This document shows, piece by piece, positions 25,502 through 33,392 of a stretch of 64,000 bases of DNA. The stretch comes from Candidatus Melainabacteria bacterium. Lineage in GTDB: Bacteria > Cyanobacteriota > Vampirovibrionia > Obscuribacterales > Obscuribacteraceae. Location: positions 372,001 through 436,000 of the forward strand of contig JADJWK010000001.1 of assembly GCA_016716405.1 (NCBI GenBank), given 5' to 3'. Positions within the stretch are counted from its first letter, which is position 1; every line of letters starts with the position of its first letter. Below the pieces are notes generated by a model. The model searched no databases. It had not been told where the DNA came from and was given only the letters and a program-made list of their open reading frames with translations. Made by a program: the position numbers and the translations under genes.

Positions 25502-25984
25502 TTACTTGCCTTCCTGGCACCCGCAGCGTGGCTTGCTCACTTCCGGGTGGTGCAGCTCGTCCACCTTGCCCTCCTCGCTCATGTACTGCTGGCAATCCAG
25601 AAGCTTGAACTCGAAGGTGGCAACCATACGGTGATGGTTGTCGGCATCGGCGAAAACGACCTTGAAGTGCCTGGGAAGAGGCTTCTTCTCCGCCGTTTTG
25701 TTCTGCCGGGTGAAGTGGAAGATAGGAAGATCCATCAGGCAACGGTGCTCGACGGGGCTCGATGCGAAGATCTCCGGGAGAGTCTTCACATAAGCGCCTG
25801 CCGCGAGCTCCTCGGTATAGACCGGCTCCTTATCGACCTCGACCTTCATGAAGGTGGGGAGATCGACACGGATGCTGAGCGCCGCGTCCTCGACCTTCTT
25901 GACGCAGACACAGCGCTGGGTGCATTCGAAAAACAACTGAGCGGCCTTGCGCTCAGGACCGACGACGATTGTGCAGTTGATCAT
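25502..25984 (-). CDS. Hypothetical Cys-containing protein, last gene of unknown operon
   Basis: 160 residues. The SD GAGGAGG overlaps the stop region of the upstream gene (12-bp gap), so translation is probably coupled. It contains CTQRCVCVKK near residue 23 and ends in a Cys cluster, KPRCGCQEGK. No signal peptide or membrane helix. Predicted mixed beta/alpha. The upstream members of this operon also end in CxxC tails, which suggests a shared feature such as metal binding or a tether (inference). No family is recognised. Confidence 0.6.
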   Translation of the reverse strand: MINCTIVVGPERKAAQLFFECTQRCVCVKKVEDAALSIRVDLPTFMKVEVDKEPVYTEELAAGAYVKTLPEIFASSPVEHRCLMDLPIFHFTRQNKTAEKKPLPRHFKVVFADADNHHRMVATFEFKLLDCQQYMSEEGKVDELHHPEVSKPRCGCQEGK

Positions 25985-25996
25985 CGTGTAGCCTCC

Positions 25997-26101
25997 TCAG
26001 CTCTTCTTTTCGAAGGCGTCGGGTGCGGCACGGAAGCAGGTCGCGCAGAGAGGATTCTCCGCCTTGAAGCCGGCCTTGATCGTGTCCACGTCCTGGATAG
26101 T
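25997..26101 (-). pseudogene. 3' fragment of M17-N-like gene split by the transposon
   Basis: Read on the minus strand, this encodes QDVDTIKAGFKAENPLCATC and onward to a stop, preceded by the last two codons carried in the 6-bp target duplication. Joining it to 29950-30432 with one duplication removed restores an uninterrupted 193-residue frame. The tail has a CxxC (CATC) like the CQVC of the paralogue at 31046. Severed from its start and SD, this piece should not be translated. Confidence 0.85.
26096..26101. repeat. Target-site duplication, left copy (GATAGT)
   Basis: GATAGT directly abuts the left transposon end (TGTAGCGG at 26102) and is matched by GATAGT directly after the right end at 29950-29955. 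A 6-bp duplication fits the Tn552/Tn402/Mu/Tn7 class of DDE transposases, which give 5-8 bp. Confidence 0.9.
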
Positions 26102-26317
26102 TGTAGCGGATTGAGATTATCGGGTTAAGGGATTGAGATCGAAGGGCTGATTTGGTGCAGATTATTTGAGACTGAAATCTTAAGCCGGCGCAAATTGATT
26201 GAGACTGGGCGCGAGATAAGTGAGACGGATGCAGATTATTTGAGACTGGAGCGACTTAATTGAGACTGAAGGCACCGCATCCGGTGAGGCAGTGCTGGTA
26301 AGGGAAACGACCGTTTT
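26102..26317 (+). repeat. Left terminal inverted repeat, 216 bp
   Basis: It matches the reverse complement of 29734-29949 at every base checked. It contains seven copies of a (T/G)TGAGA core at 26111, 26133, 26166, 26199, 26220, 26240 and 26260, most as TTGAGACTG. Spacings are 22, 33, 33, 21, 20 and 20 bp. These are likely the iterated transposase-binding sites typical of Tn7/Tn5053-type ends. Confidence 0.92.
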
Positions 26318-26324
26318 TTTTTGC

Positions 26325-26381
26325 CCGAGTTTCTTGACAGCTGCGTCGATGTTTCGGCATTTTACCGGTCAAGAAACTCGG
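26325..26381. promoter_or_regulatory. 14-bp inverted repeat upstream of resolvase (res or operator candidate)
   Basis: CCGAGTTTCTTGAC (26325-26338) and GTCAAGAAACTCGG (26368-26381) are perfect inverted arms 29 bp apart. A third partial copy (GAGTTTCTT) lies near 26419 and a diverged pair lies inside the right end (about 29670 and 29712). A possible -10 (TATACT, 26407-26412) follows before the resolvase start. Position upstream of a resolvase suggests a res site or an autoregulatory operator. Confidence 0.45.
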
Positions 26382-26464
26382 TAAAGATATTGTATGCACC
26401 TGCTGTTATACTCTGGCGAGTTTCTTTACTATTTGCCGGGCAGGTTTCCCTAGAAAGGCGCGCA

Positions 26465-27020
26465 TTGAAGATCGGATACGCTCGAGTTTCGAGCGATGAT
26501 CAGAATCTTGATCTGCAGCTGGATGCCTTGAGAAAGGCTGGTTGCAAGTCTATATACGAAGATAAGCGCAGTGGTGCTTATACTGATCGACCGGGACTAA
26601 ATAGTCTGCTCAATGCGGTTCGCAAGGGTGATGTGGTGATCGTTTGGAGGCTTGACCGGCTGGGTCGGTCGCTAAGGGACTTGCTGGATATTGCTAGCTT
26701 GCTTGAGTCCAAAGGCGCTGGACTGAATAGCCTTAACGAGAAAATCGACACCACATCGAGTGGCGGGAAGCTGATCTTTCAGGTCTTCGGAGCGCTATCT
26801 GAGTTCGAGCGGAACCTCATTCGAGAAAGAACCAAAGCAGGTCTGGCTGCGCCAGGGCGCGAGGCAGGACAGGTGGTCGCCCAAAGCCCTTAGCACGAAG
26901 CAGCGAAATCTCCTGGTAAAGCTCTATAGAAGCAAGCAGCACACGGTGAGTGAGATTTGCAGCCTTCTGAGAATATCCAAGCCTACGCTTTATAAATATC
27001 TAGAAGCGGAGAGGAAGTGA
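26465..27020 (+). pseudogene. Serine resolvase, two frameshifts near its 3' end
   Basis: The start is TTG at 26465, giving LKIGYARVSSDDQNLDLQ with the catalytic Ser in ARVS. The resolvase core is intact (SGAYTDRPGLNSLL, VWRLDRLGRSLRDL, GALSEFERNLIRERTKAG). After about 26848 the frame is lost; two missing bases (near 26849 and 26886, both where GGCC is expected and GCC is present) would restore RGRTGGRPKALSTKQRNLL and a helix-turn-helix ending KYLEAERK. The restored stop (27018-27020) overlaps the transposase GTG, as expected of the original operon. As written, the product lacks its DNA-binding domain. Confidence 0.8.
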
Positions 27021-28675
27021 ACAAAAGACAGTGCCGCCGGAGCCATAGCCAGTCTCAAGGTGCGGCTAGCGAACTAAGTCGAAGGGCACCAGAGAGACAG
27101 TTGCTGATCAAGAACACAGCCCTCTTTTATGGCGTCTCCAGAGCCACCATCTACCGGGCACTAATCACAGATCCAAAGCCAAAGTCCGCCAGGCGGGCCG
27201 ACTTCGGAAGATCAAGAAAAGTGCCGAAAGAGGATCTTGACTTGTATTGCCAGCTGATTGCTGCCTTGAAATGGCGAACAGAAAACAAGAAAGGCCATCA
27301 CATATCTACGAGCAAGGCGATTGAGATTCTCGAGCAACACGGGGTGCAAACACCCGATGGATTTGTGATGGCTCCTATTGGGCTTCTGGATAAGAGTCTG
27401 GTAAACCGATATATAAGGCTTTTCGGATATGACAGGGAGCGGCTTCGGTTCGAGCCACCTTGCGTCCGCTTTCAGGCCAGGCAGAGCAATGAGTGCTGGC
27501 AGTTCGATATCAGCCCATCAGACTTGAAGGAAGTAGAAGAACCAGCGTGGATAGAGCCTGGTCGCGGCAAGCCGACGCTGAGCCTGTTCAGCGTGACTGA
27601 TGATCGCAGTGGCGTGAATTACACGGAATACTGGAGCGTTTATGGAGAAGAGGTAGAGACTGCGCTGCGCTTTCTCTACAACGCCATGGCACCCAAGAAG
27701 GAGGAGGGTTTCCTCTTTCAAGGCATTCCACAAATGATCTATCTGGACAACGGTCCGATAGCCAAAAGCAATGTCTTTAAGAGGGTTATGTACAGCCTTG
27801 GAATCGCCGTGCACAAACATGAGCCGCAAAAGGAAGATGCGAAAAGGACGACAGCAAGATCGAAAGGCAAGGTAGAAAGACCATTTCGAACAGTCAAGGA
27901 AGCTCATGAGGCCTTGTATCACTTGCATAAGCCGAAAACCGAAGCTGAAGCCAACGAATGGATGTTGCGATATCTCCGTCATTACAACAATCAGGATCAC
28001 CGCTCTGAAAACCATTCCAGACTAGAGGACTGGCTCGCCAATCTACCAGAGGGGGGCTTCCAAGAAATCTGCTCCTTCGAGAAGTTTAGAAGCTTTGCCA
28101 GAGAGCCAGAAAGCAAGACAGTAGGGCCGGATGCCACCATCTCTATAGATACCGTCAAGTACGAGGTGTCACCGGAGCTGGTTGGAGAGAAGGTAATCGT
28201 TTGGTGGGGTCTGTTCGACAATGAGCTCTATGTCGAGCATGACGAAAAACGTTATGGCCCCTACAAGCCATCCGGCGGACCTATTCCTCTTCATTCATAC
28301 CGGCGCCATAAAAAGACAAAGCGCCAGAAGACAGCAGACAAAATAGAGGCGCTGGCCAAAAACCTGAGCGTTCCTAGATCTGTTTTGTCAGGCAAAGAAG
28401 AAGACAAAATGACCAAGCTTGTTCAGAGTCCTCCCATGCCAAGCAAGCCTTTCGTTGATCGCTTCGAGCACGAGGAGCCCGACTTTGAAAGCCCGGTTCT
28501 GGCGAAGCTTGCCATCAGTCAATATCTCGGTAGGTCCATTGCCGAACTTCCGGAAGATAGCAAGTCTTTCATCGTGGACCTTGTAGGCAGAACCTTAAAC
28601 AAGCGCGAGGTAATCGGGCAAATAAAGACGTATTTCGCAAGAGCTAGAAGAAAGGAAGGGAAACGTGCGCATTGA
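27017..28675 (+). CDS. DDE transposase, TniA/Mu-type (rve core)
   Basis: 552 residues from a GTG that overlaps the resolvase stop. An N-terminal helix-turn-helix region (FYGVSRATIYRAL) is followed by an RNase H-like integrase core with D in WQFDIS (about residue 158), D in IYLDNGP (about 245) and E in KGKVERPFRT (about 288). A Mu-type beta-barrel (ISIDTVKYEVSPELVGEKVIVWW) and a charged C-terminus that may contact the ATPase complete it. All three catalytic acids are present and the frame is intact, so it may be active if the ATPase is supplied. It overlaps the ATPase gene by 11 bp. Confidence 0.88.
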   Translation: MNKRQCRRSHSQSQGAASELSRRAPERQLLIKNTALFYGVSRATIYRALITDPKPKSARRADFGRSRKVPKEDLDLYCQLIAALKWRTENKKGHHISTSKAIEILEQHGVQTPDGFVMAPIGLLDKSLVNRYIRLFGYDRERLRFEPPCVRFQARQSNECWQFDISPSDLKEVEEPAWIEPGRGKPTLSLFSVTDDRSGVNYTEYWSVYGEEVETALRFLYNAMAPKKEEGFLFQGIPQMIYLDNGPIAKSNVFKRVMYSLGIAVHKHEPQKEDAKRTTARSKGKVERPFRTVKEAHEALYHLHKPKTEAEANEWMLRYLRHYNNQDHRSENHSRLEDWLANLPEGGFQEICSFEKFRSFAREPESKTVGPDATISIDTVKYEVSPELVGEKVIVWWGLFDNELYVEHDEKRYGPYKPSGGPIPLHSYRRHKKTKRQKTADKIEALAKNLSVPRSVLSGKEEDKMTKLVQSPPMPSKPFVDRFEHEEPDFESPVLAKLAISQYLGRSIAELPEDSKSFIVDLVGRTLNKREVIGQIKTYFARARRKEGKRAH

Positions 28676-29653
28676 AGCAATGGAGTATTACGGGCTCCTG
28701 AAGGAATTCAGACATGCAGGCTTTTTTGAAACTGAGCACCATCGGCGATTGTTTCGACAGATCAAAGCCGACATTCTCAAAGGCTCTGTAATTGCTGTTT
28801 CTGGCATGATCGGAAGTGGCAAGACTGTGACCCTTAGGAAACTGAAGCAGACATTGACAAGAGAGGGCCATATCTTTGTCGCTCGCTCGCTTATGGTCGA
28901 AAAGCAAAAGGTTCAGGTCTCGACGCTCATATCCGCCCTGTTTTTCGATCTACAGAGAAGCGATAAGCTGCACAGAAGCGATAAGGTCCAAATTCCCTTT
29001 CAGGGAGAACGACGGGAACGAATGCTCATAGAGCTCATTCGGCAAGAGCGGATGCCTGTCGTTCTCTTCGTGGACGAAGCCACGACTTACCGTTCCAGAC
29101 TCTTAAGGACATGAAACGGGTTATGGAGACAGTAAATGACAGCGGCGCCACCTTATCGATACTCCTGGCTGGGCATCCGAAGCTCACCAATGACTTAAAG
29201 AGAATGAACATGCAGGAGATTGGTCCCAGGACGGGCCAGTTACTCGCTGGACGGCGCCATTGACAGCCGCCGCCAATATATCGAATGGCTGCTTTCCGAG
29301 TGTCTCCACGATGAATTGAGTCCGCTGGATGTTTTGGAATCTGATGCTATCGATTTGCTGGCGGAAAAACTCGTGACCCCGCTACAAATCGAGCAGCACC
29401 TGAAGCTGGCATTCGAGGCAGGGCACGATATTAACGAGAAGCCTGTTTCAGCCGAGGTGGTCTTGACGATTCTCTCAAATGCCATCGGCAACCTCGAGGC
29501 GACATTAACCAGGCTAGGATACGACCATAGGTCGATTGCCGGGCTCCTGAACGTCTCTACGGCGAAGCACGACAGTTCGTATCCGGCTGCCTGGAAGCGC
29601 CACGAGCGCATGAGCTGCATGAGCAATTACTGGTGGTTGGGTTACCCGTCTAA
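28665..29653 (+). pseudogene. TniB/ExeA-like AAA transposition ATPase, three frameshifts
   Basis: The start GTG (or ATG at 28680) gives MEYYGLLKEFRHAGFFETEH, with Walker A GMIGSGKTV near residue 46. The frame breaks in Walker B: a missing base at about 29081 turns VDEAHDLPFQ into VDEATTYRS. An extra G at about 29235 and a missing G at about 29567 also interrupt it. Corrected, the protein reads through SYSLDGAIDSRRQYIEWLL to a C-terminus QFVSGCLEAPRAHELHEQLL and stops at 29651-29653, matching the ExeA-like ATPases that accompany rve transposases. As written it should be non-functional. Confidence 0.82.
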
Positions 29654-29733
29654 AAACCCCTTTTATAGACGAGTTTCTTAACGGCTAGAGCTCAGCCAGA
29701 GCATCCGGTTGTCAAGAAACTTGGACAAAAAAG

Positions 29734-29949
29734 AAAACGGTCGTTTCCCTTACCAGCACTGCCTCACCGGATGCGGTGCCTTCAGTCTCAATTAAGTCGC
29801 TCCAGTCTCAAATAATCTGCATCCGTCTCACTTATCTCGCGCCCAGTCTCAATCAATTTGCGCCGGCTTAAGATTTCAGTCTCAAATAATCTGCACCAAA
29901 TCAGCCCTTCGATCTCAATCCCTTAACCCGATAATCTCAATCCGCTACA
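29734..29949 (-). repeat. Right terminal inverted repeat, 216 bp
   Basis: A perfect inverted copy of 26102-26317, ending CCGCTACA at 29949. The first mismatch is at the inner edge (ACGGTTTTCTT-type versus a T-run), which defines the 216-bp length. It carries the same seven TGAGA-core sites in mirror order. Confidence 0.92.
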
Positions 29950-29955
29950 GATAGT
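29950..29955. repeat. Target-site duplication, right copy (GATAGT)
   Basis: Identical to 26096-26101 and directly abutting the right transposon end. Removing the element plus one copy restores the host gene in frame. Confidence 0.9.
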
Positions 29956-30432
29956 GGAGAGAAACTCGATCTCGGCGATGGCAGGCTCTTCCTTCAGACT
30001 GCCGAGGAAGGCGGCGACCCGGCAGTTGATCGTTGACACCAGGGCATCGAGCTTACCGGAGAACTGAGCTCTGTCGAGCAGGATGGTCATCCGGCGCGCA
30101 CCGACCCTCTGTGCGGTCTCGAGAGCCACTTGCAGGAAGCCGCAGGCGACACGGAGGTTGCCCGGGGTCGACTGGTTGAAGCAGGCCAGGACCAGATGCG
30201 CCGAGCCGGCGACACGACGCTCGCTGGAATCGGTGATCGGGTCGTACTTGCGCGGCTGGTCGCTCTTGTCGAGGAAGGTGGTGACACCGGCCCGTCCGTT
30301 GAGAACGACGAAAAGGTCGCTCGCGTCCGGATCGAACTCGCTCTCGTGCCCGTTGCTCAGGGCAGGAGTGATGAGGAAAGCTACTTTGCGATCACCTGAC
30401 ACGCAGGTGTGAACGGCTTGTGACTTGGACAT
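29950..30432 (-). pseudogene. 5' part of M17-N/macro-like gene, interrupted by transposon
   Basis: From the ATG at 30432 (SD AGGAGA 8 nt upstream) this encodes 161 residues, MSKSQAVHTCVSGDRKVAFL to EIEFLSTI, then runs into transposon sequence (CSGLRLSG, stop). The intact form was 193 residues with a CxxC tail. The segment HLVLACFNQSTPGNLRVACGFLQVALETAQRVGARRMTI aligns by eye with NLLLIGLGGMNDVHRPTICGMYRMIIDEASRIGASKVTI of the gene at 31046, and both continue to EIEFLST/EIEVLST. The shared fold resembles the N-terminal domain of M17 leucyl aminopeptidases. A truncated product may still be made; polar effects on 25502-25984 are likely. Confidence 0.8.
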
Positions 30433-30472
30433 GGTGTGTTCTCCTATTGGAGTTGGGAGCCGGAGGCTCCAT

Positions 30473-31009
30473 TCAGCCTGCCAGGCAGGTTCTGATGCCG
30501 ACCGCGTGGGCGGCGAAATAAGCGACCTCCAGAGCCAGACCGGCGAAGGCCTTGACCTGGAGCTCGAAAGTGGCGTACTGGCTGGTCTCGGCGCCGAAAC
30601 AACTGTACGCCGCCAGAACATCGGACTCGACTTCTTGACCCTCGGTCTTCGAGGCGCCGCGAGAATCGCTCTCGAGACGCTCCTGAGCCTGCTCGCGCGC
30701 CCAGGTGCCGAAAGAGCCCGCGTGCTCGACCAGATAGGCGGCCAGAGACTGGATTTCGGCCAGACGCCCCCGGACACCCTCGACATTAGCGTTACCGGAG
30801 AGCGCCACGATGCTGGTCACCTTACCCGAGAGCTCGCGCGCCTTGAAGAGCACGTTGCGGACATCGGGCTCGGCACCGAAATCGATACCACCGCGGTGCT
30901 CGGTGAAGAGCTTCTCGATGACACCGGCCTGGCTGGTCATGGCGTCGAGCTGGAACTTGATGGCTTTCAGGCGAATCGCTTGAAGACCCGTCGGTTTCCT
31001 GGATTTCAT
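30473..31009 (-). CDS. Hypothetical protein, second gene of unknown operon
   Basis: 178 residues, mostly helical, MKSRKPTGLQAIRLKAIKFQ to AVGIRTCLAG. It is Ala/Glu-rich with no signal peptide and no recognised motif. The SD AAGGAA is 7 nt upstream; the same GAAGGAACCAT occurs twice in the 36-bp gap before it. It lies between the two M17-N-like paralogues in one operon (gaps of 36 and 40 bp), so it probably works with them. Codon use is strongly biased to GAG, GCC and CTC/CTG, which may indicate high expression. Confidence 0.6.
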   Translation of the reverse strand: MKSRKPTGLQAIRLKAIKFQLDAMTSQAGVIEKLFTEHRGGIDFGAEPDVRNVLFKARELSGKVTSIVALSGNANVEGVRGRLAEIQSLAAYLVEHAGSFGTWAREQAQERLESDSRGASKTEGQEVESDVLAAYSCFGAETSQYATFELQVKAFAGLALEVAYFAAHAVGIRTCLAG

Positions 31010-31045
31010 CGCATGGTTCCTTCTGTATGGTTCCTTCAGTGAAGA

Positions 31046-31678
31046 TCAGCCCCGGGGCTCGCTCTGGAGCTTCGGGTCGCGGCAGACCTGACAGAGCTGC
31101 TTCTCGACCTTGAGCCCCTGGAGGATATGCGTGCGAGCCTGAGCAGTGGAGAGAACCTCGATCTCTTTCAAGGGGCCCAGAGCTCCGCTGCGGTAGCGCT
31201 CAGCGATCCGGCAACGCATCACTGCCAGGACGCCGCGAAGGTTGCCCGGGAACATCTGGCCGGCGAATACCGGTATGGTGACCTTCGAGGCACCGATGCG
31301 GCTGGCCTCGTCGATGATCATCCGGTACATTCCGCAGATGGTCGGGCGATGAACGTCGTTCATCCCACCCAGACCGATGAGCAGCAGATTGCGAGCGGGT
31401 CCGCTGCTGGCGGCCACGACATGATGTTGACCGACCTCGCCGCTGAACTCGCCACGCTCGATTGCTGCGCTGATGGCTCCACCGGTGATCTCGTCCATGG
31501 CCTGCATGCCGTGCCCGAAGGTGGCGTGCGCCATGTGAGTCATCACCAGGAGGTCCGTCTCATCGAAGCTGAGATTGTCGAGGTGTTTGGACAAAGCAGA
31601 GGTCAACTTGAAGCTGACCGGAAAATCAGCGGGGCTGACCTCGATGGTGCGAGGAGCCCGTTTGTTTCTCTTGGACAT
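31046..31678 (-). CDS. M17 aminopeptidase N-terminal (macro-like) domain protein
   Basis: 210 residues. The central region GEFSGEVGQHHVV..ARNLLLIGLGGMNDVHRPTI and the helix IDEASRIGASKVTIPVF match the pattern of the leucyl aminopeptidase N-terminal domain (FxGexGe..., RvLLvGLG, ...A...A). The catalytic C-terminal domain with its metal ligands is absent. The tail has CQVC (CxxC). In M17 enzymes this macro-like domain mediates assembly and sometimes DNA binding; related macro folds bind ADP-ribose. It is the first gene of the minus operon; its promoter should lie in 31679-31900. A nucleotide- or peptide-ligand-binding role is inference. Confidence 0.6.
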   Translation of the reverse strand: MSKRNKRAPRTIEVSPADFPVSFKLTSALSKHLDNLSFDETDLLVMTHMAHATFGHGMQAMDEITGGAISAAIERGEFSGEVGQHHVVAASSGPARNLLLIGLGGMNDVHRPTICGMYRMIIDEASRIGASKVTIPVFAGQMFPGNLRGVLAVMRCRIAERYRSGALGPLKEIEVLSTAQARTHILQGLKVEKQLCQVCRDPKLQSEPRG

Positions 31679-32373
31679 TGCTGGTCTCCAGAATTTGGTT
31701 GATCCGACCTTCCAATCCGCTCACAACCAGGGACGCCCGAAGCCGACGCAGAACTCTCACTCCCCCCTGGGGGCAGAATAAAATTCGCGCTGATTCCTGG
31801 CTGGCTTGCTTAGAGGGCTTGAATAGGTTCCGAAAAGATGTGGATTGAAAGGAGATAACAGACCATATGAACCGGCCCCCGGCCGGAACAACCGGTTACC
31901 AGTCCCACCTTTTCCCTTAATGCACCCCATAAATTGTCACATCCGAGCGAGGCACAGGCTCGAGCCCTGTTCTGCCGTCCGGAAACCCTCACTCATACAG
32001 GCTGTTTCGTGAAACATGCCTCTTTCGAATATCATCCTTTGGGCTGATCTAAGAGCTGCGCTATCGGCACAAGGAGCGAATCATGGCGATTCCTTCACAC
32101 TTCCAGGGAAGTCGCGCCCGGCAAGACTCGCATAAGCTGCGCTAGGACGTCCGCATGAGCGGCGCCACTCCGGATCGGCAGCCTCTCGAGCTCGAGGGGC
32201 GCTGTTTCATTGCTTCAGGGAAAGGCCTTTGTTAGCGTTCGATCATCTATCCCGATTCTCCTTCTTTCAACAAAAACAAAGAAAAGCCAGGCATTCAGAG
32301 CACTCTCGATGAGGACCGACACCGACTTTCAGTCGGCAGCGGGAGCATCCCCTGGCAGCAAGGGAGGTAAGCT
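31679..32373. other. Non-coding region between divergent units
   Basis: 695 bp with no convincing gene. A 17-codon open frame at 31867-31920 has a good SD (AAAGGAG) and could be a leader peptide, but nothing supports it further. CTCCCCCCTGGGGG near 31762 could form a hairpin. It must hold the promoters for the minus operon (start 31678) and the HAD gene (start 32374). Confidence 0.35.
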
Positions 32374-33066
32374 ATGAGCGAGATCAAAGTGGTACTGGTG
32401 GATCTCTGGCGCACCCTGGGCTACTCGCACCCCCGGGAACCGATACATGACGTCCAGCGTATCCTCGGTCATAAAGTAACCGAAAGAGACGGCAAACTCG
32501 AAATCGATGAAGATCCGGACTTCCTGCGCGATTGTCTGACCATGGACATCAGGCAGCCGGGAGCATTTCTTGCCACCATCGGCAGGGTCTATGGCAGAAG
32601 CGTGCCGGAAGGCGGAATAACCGCCTTTCGAGCACTGCTTGCACAAGAGAAAAAGGCATTCACGATTTATCCCGACACTCTGCCCATGCTCTCAGGACTG
32701 GCAAAGAAGCATGTGCGAGTCGGTCTGGTCTCTAATCTCTGGTCCTTCCCGACCCGGCACATCTTCCAGCAGCGCGGGCTGGGGAGGTTTTTCGAGCACA
32801 AGATCTACTCCTTCGAGGTCGGGCTCAAAAAGCCGGAACCCGAAATATTCGAGCTGGCGGCTAAACGCTTCGGAGTCCGGCCGGAGAACTGCCTCATGGT
32901 CGGTGACGACCCGCAAAATGACGTGGCAGGGGCCCTTGCGGCAGGGATGAAAGCCGCGCTGATCAATCGTGAGAGACGCCAGGTGGCTCTTCCTGACGGT
33001 GTCATGAATCTCGGATCTCTGACCGGTCTGTTGGAGAGCCTCACCCCTTCGAGAAAGGCCGCCTGA
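32374..33066 (+). CDS. HAD-superfamily hydrolase
   Basis: 230 residues. Motif I is LVDLWRTL: the nucleophile Asp is present, but the +2 acid of phosphatases is Trp, as in dehalogenase-like or atypical HADs. Motif II is GLVSNLW, the motif III Lys lies in VGLKKPEPEIF and motif IV is MVGDDPQNDV. The cap region (about 15-80) is helical. A perfect GGAGG SD precedes the ATG. A strong terminator pair follows. It is probably a haloacid-dehalogenase-type or phosphatase-like enzyme of unknown substrate; it stands alone. Confidence 0.8.
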   Translation: MSEIKVVLVDLWRTLGYSHPREPIHDVQRILGHKVTERDGKLEIDEDPDFLRDCLTMDIRQPGAFLATIGRVYGRSVPEGGITAFRALLAQEKKAFTIYPDTLPMLSGLAKKHVRVGLVSNLWSFPTRHIFQQRGLGRFFEHKIYSFEVGLKKPEPEIFELAAKRFGVRPENCLMVGDDPQNDVAGALAAGMKAALINRERRQVALPDGVMNLGSLTGLLESLTPSRKAA

Positions 33067-33103
33067 GACCCTTCACCAAATTCTTGTACCGACCTGGCGA
33101 TGC

Positions 33104-33148
33104 CCTGGCGCAATTAGCGCCAGGGTCGCCGCCGGCGGCGATTTTTTT
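33104..33148 (+). terminator. Double hairpin with T-run after HAD gene
   Basis: CCTGGCGC-AATTA-GCGCCAGG (33104-33124) is followed by TCGCCGCC-GGCGGCGA (33126-33141) and seven T (33142-33148). This is a textbook intrinsic terminator for the plus-strand HAD gene. Confidence 0.85.
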
Positions 33149-33392
33149 GTTTCACAAGATGAATGTAACAGCGCAACAAATGTTTCAGTGACTGCCGGAT
33201 CCAGAACTTGTTAGTTACAGGGGCATCCACTCCTCTTTGTATCCAGGTCCCGTTTCAACCTTCTCCAGTATCGAATTCCGGAAGCCACGTCGATTTCCCA
33301 TTCCTGTCTTTGCAGGGACTGGAAGCTCGCAGGCCTGACAGAGAGGGTGGATATCCAGCGTTAAACCAAGTCGATCAACAAAGGACTCGAAG

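Larger units (their letters stand above)
26102..29949 (+). mobile_element. Tn552/Tn402-like transposon, 3,848 bp
   Basis: The element is bounded by perfect 216-bp inverted repeats beginning TGTAGCGG and ending CCGCTACA (the TGT...ACA ends of this transposon class) and flanked by a perfect 6-bp duplication. Cargo-free gene order: serine resolvase, DDE transposase, AAA ATPase, all on the plus strand and overlapping. It lies inside a minus-strand gene (halves at 29950-30432 and 25997-26101). The identity of the ends and duplication indicates a young insertion, yet resolvase and ATPase carry five single-base indels. It may be mobilised in trans by an intact copy elsewhere, or the indels may be assembly errors. 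Confidence 0.92.

Noticed and set aside
26111..26265. CRISPR-like repeats in the transposon end
   Set aside because: The repeated core is only about 6-9 bp, appears inverted at the other end and lies within the 216-bp terminal repeat.
31867..31920. 17-codon leader peptide
   Set aside because: The SD is good but length, composition and lack of homologues give no support; noted in the gap entry only.
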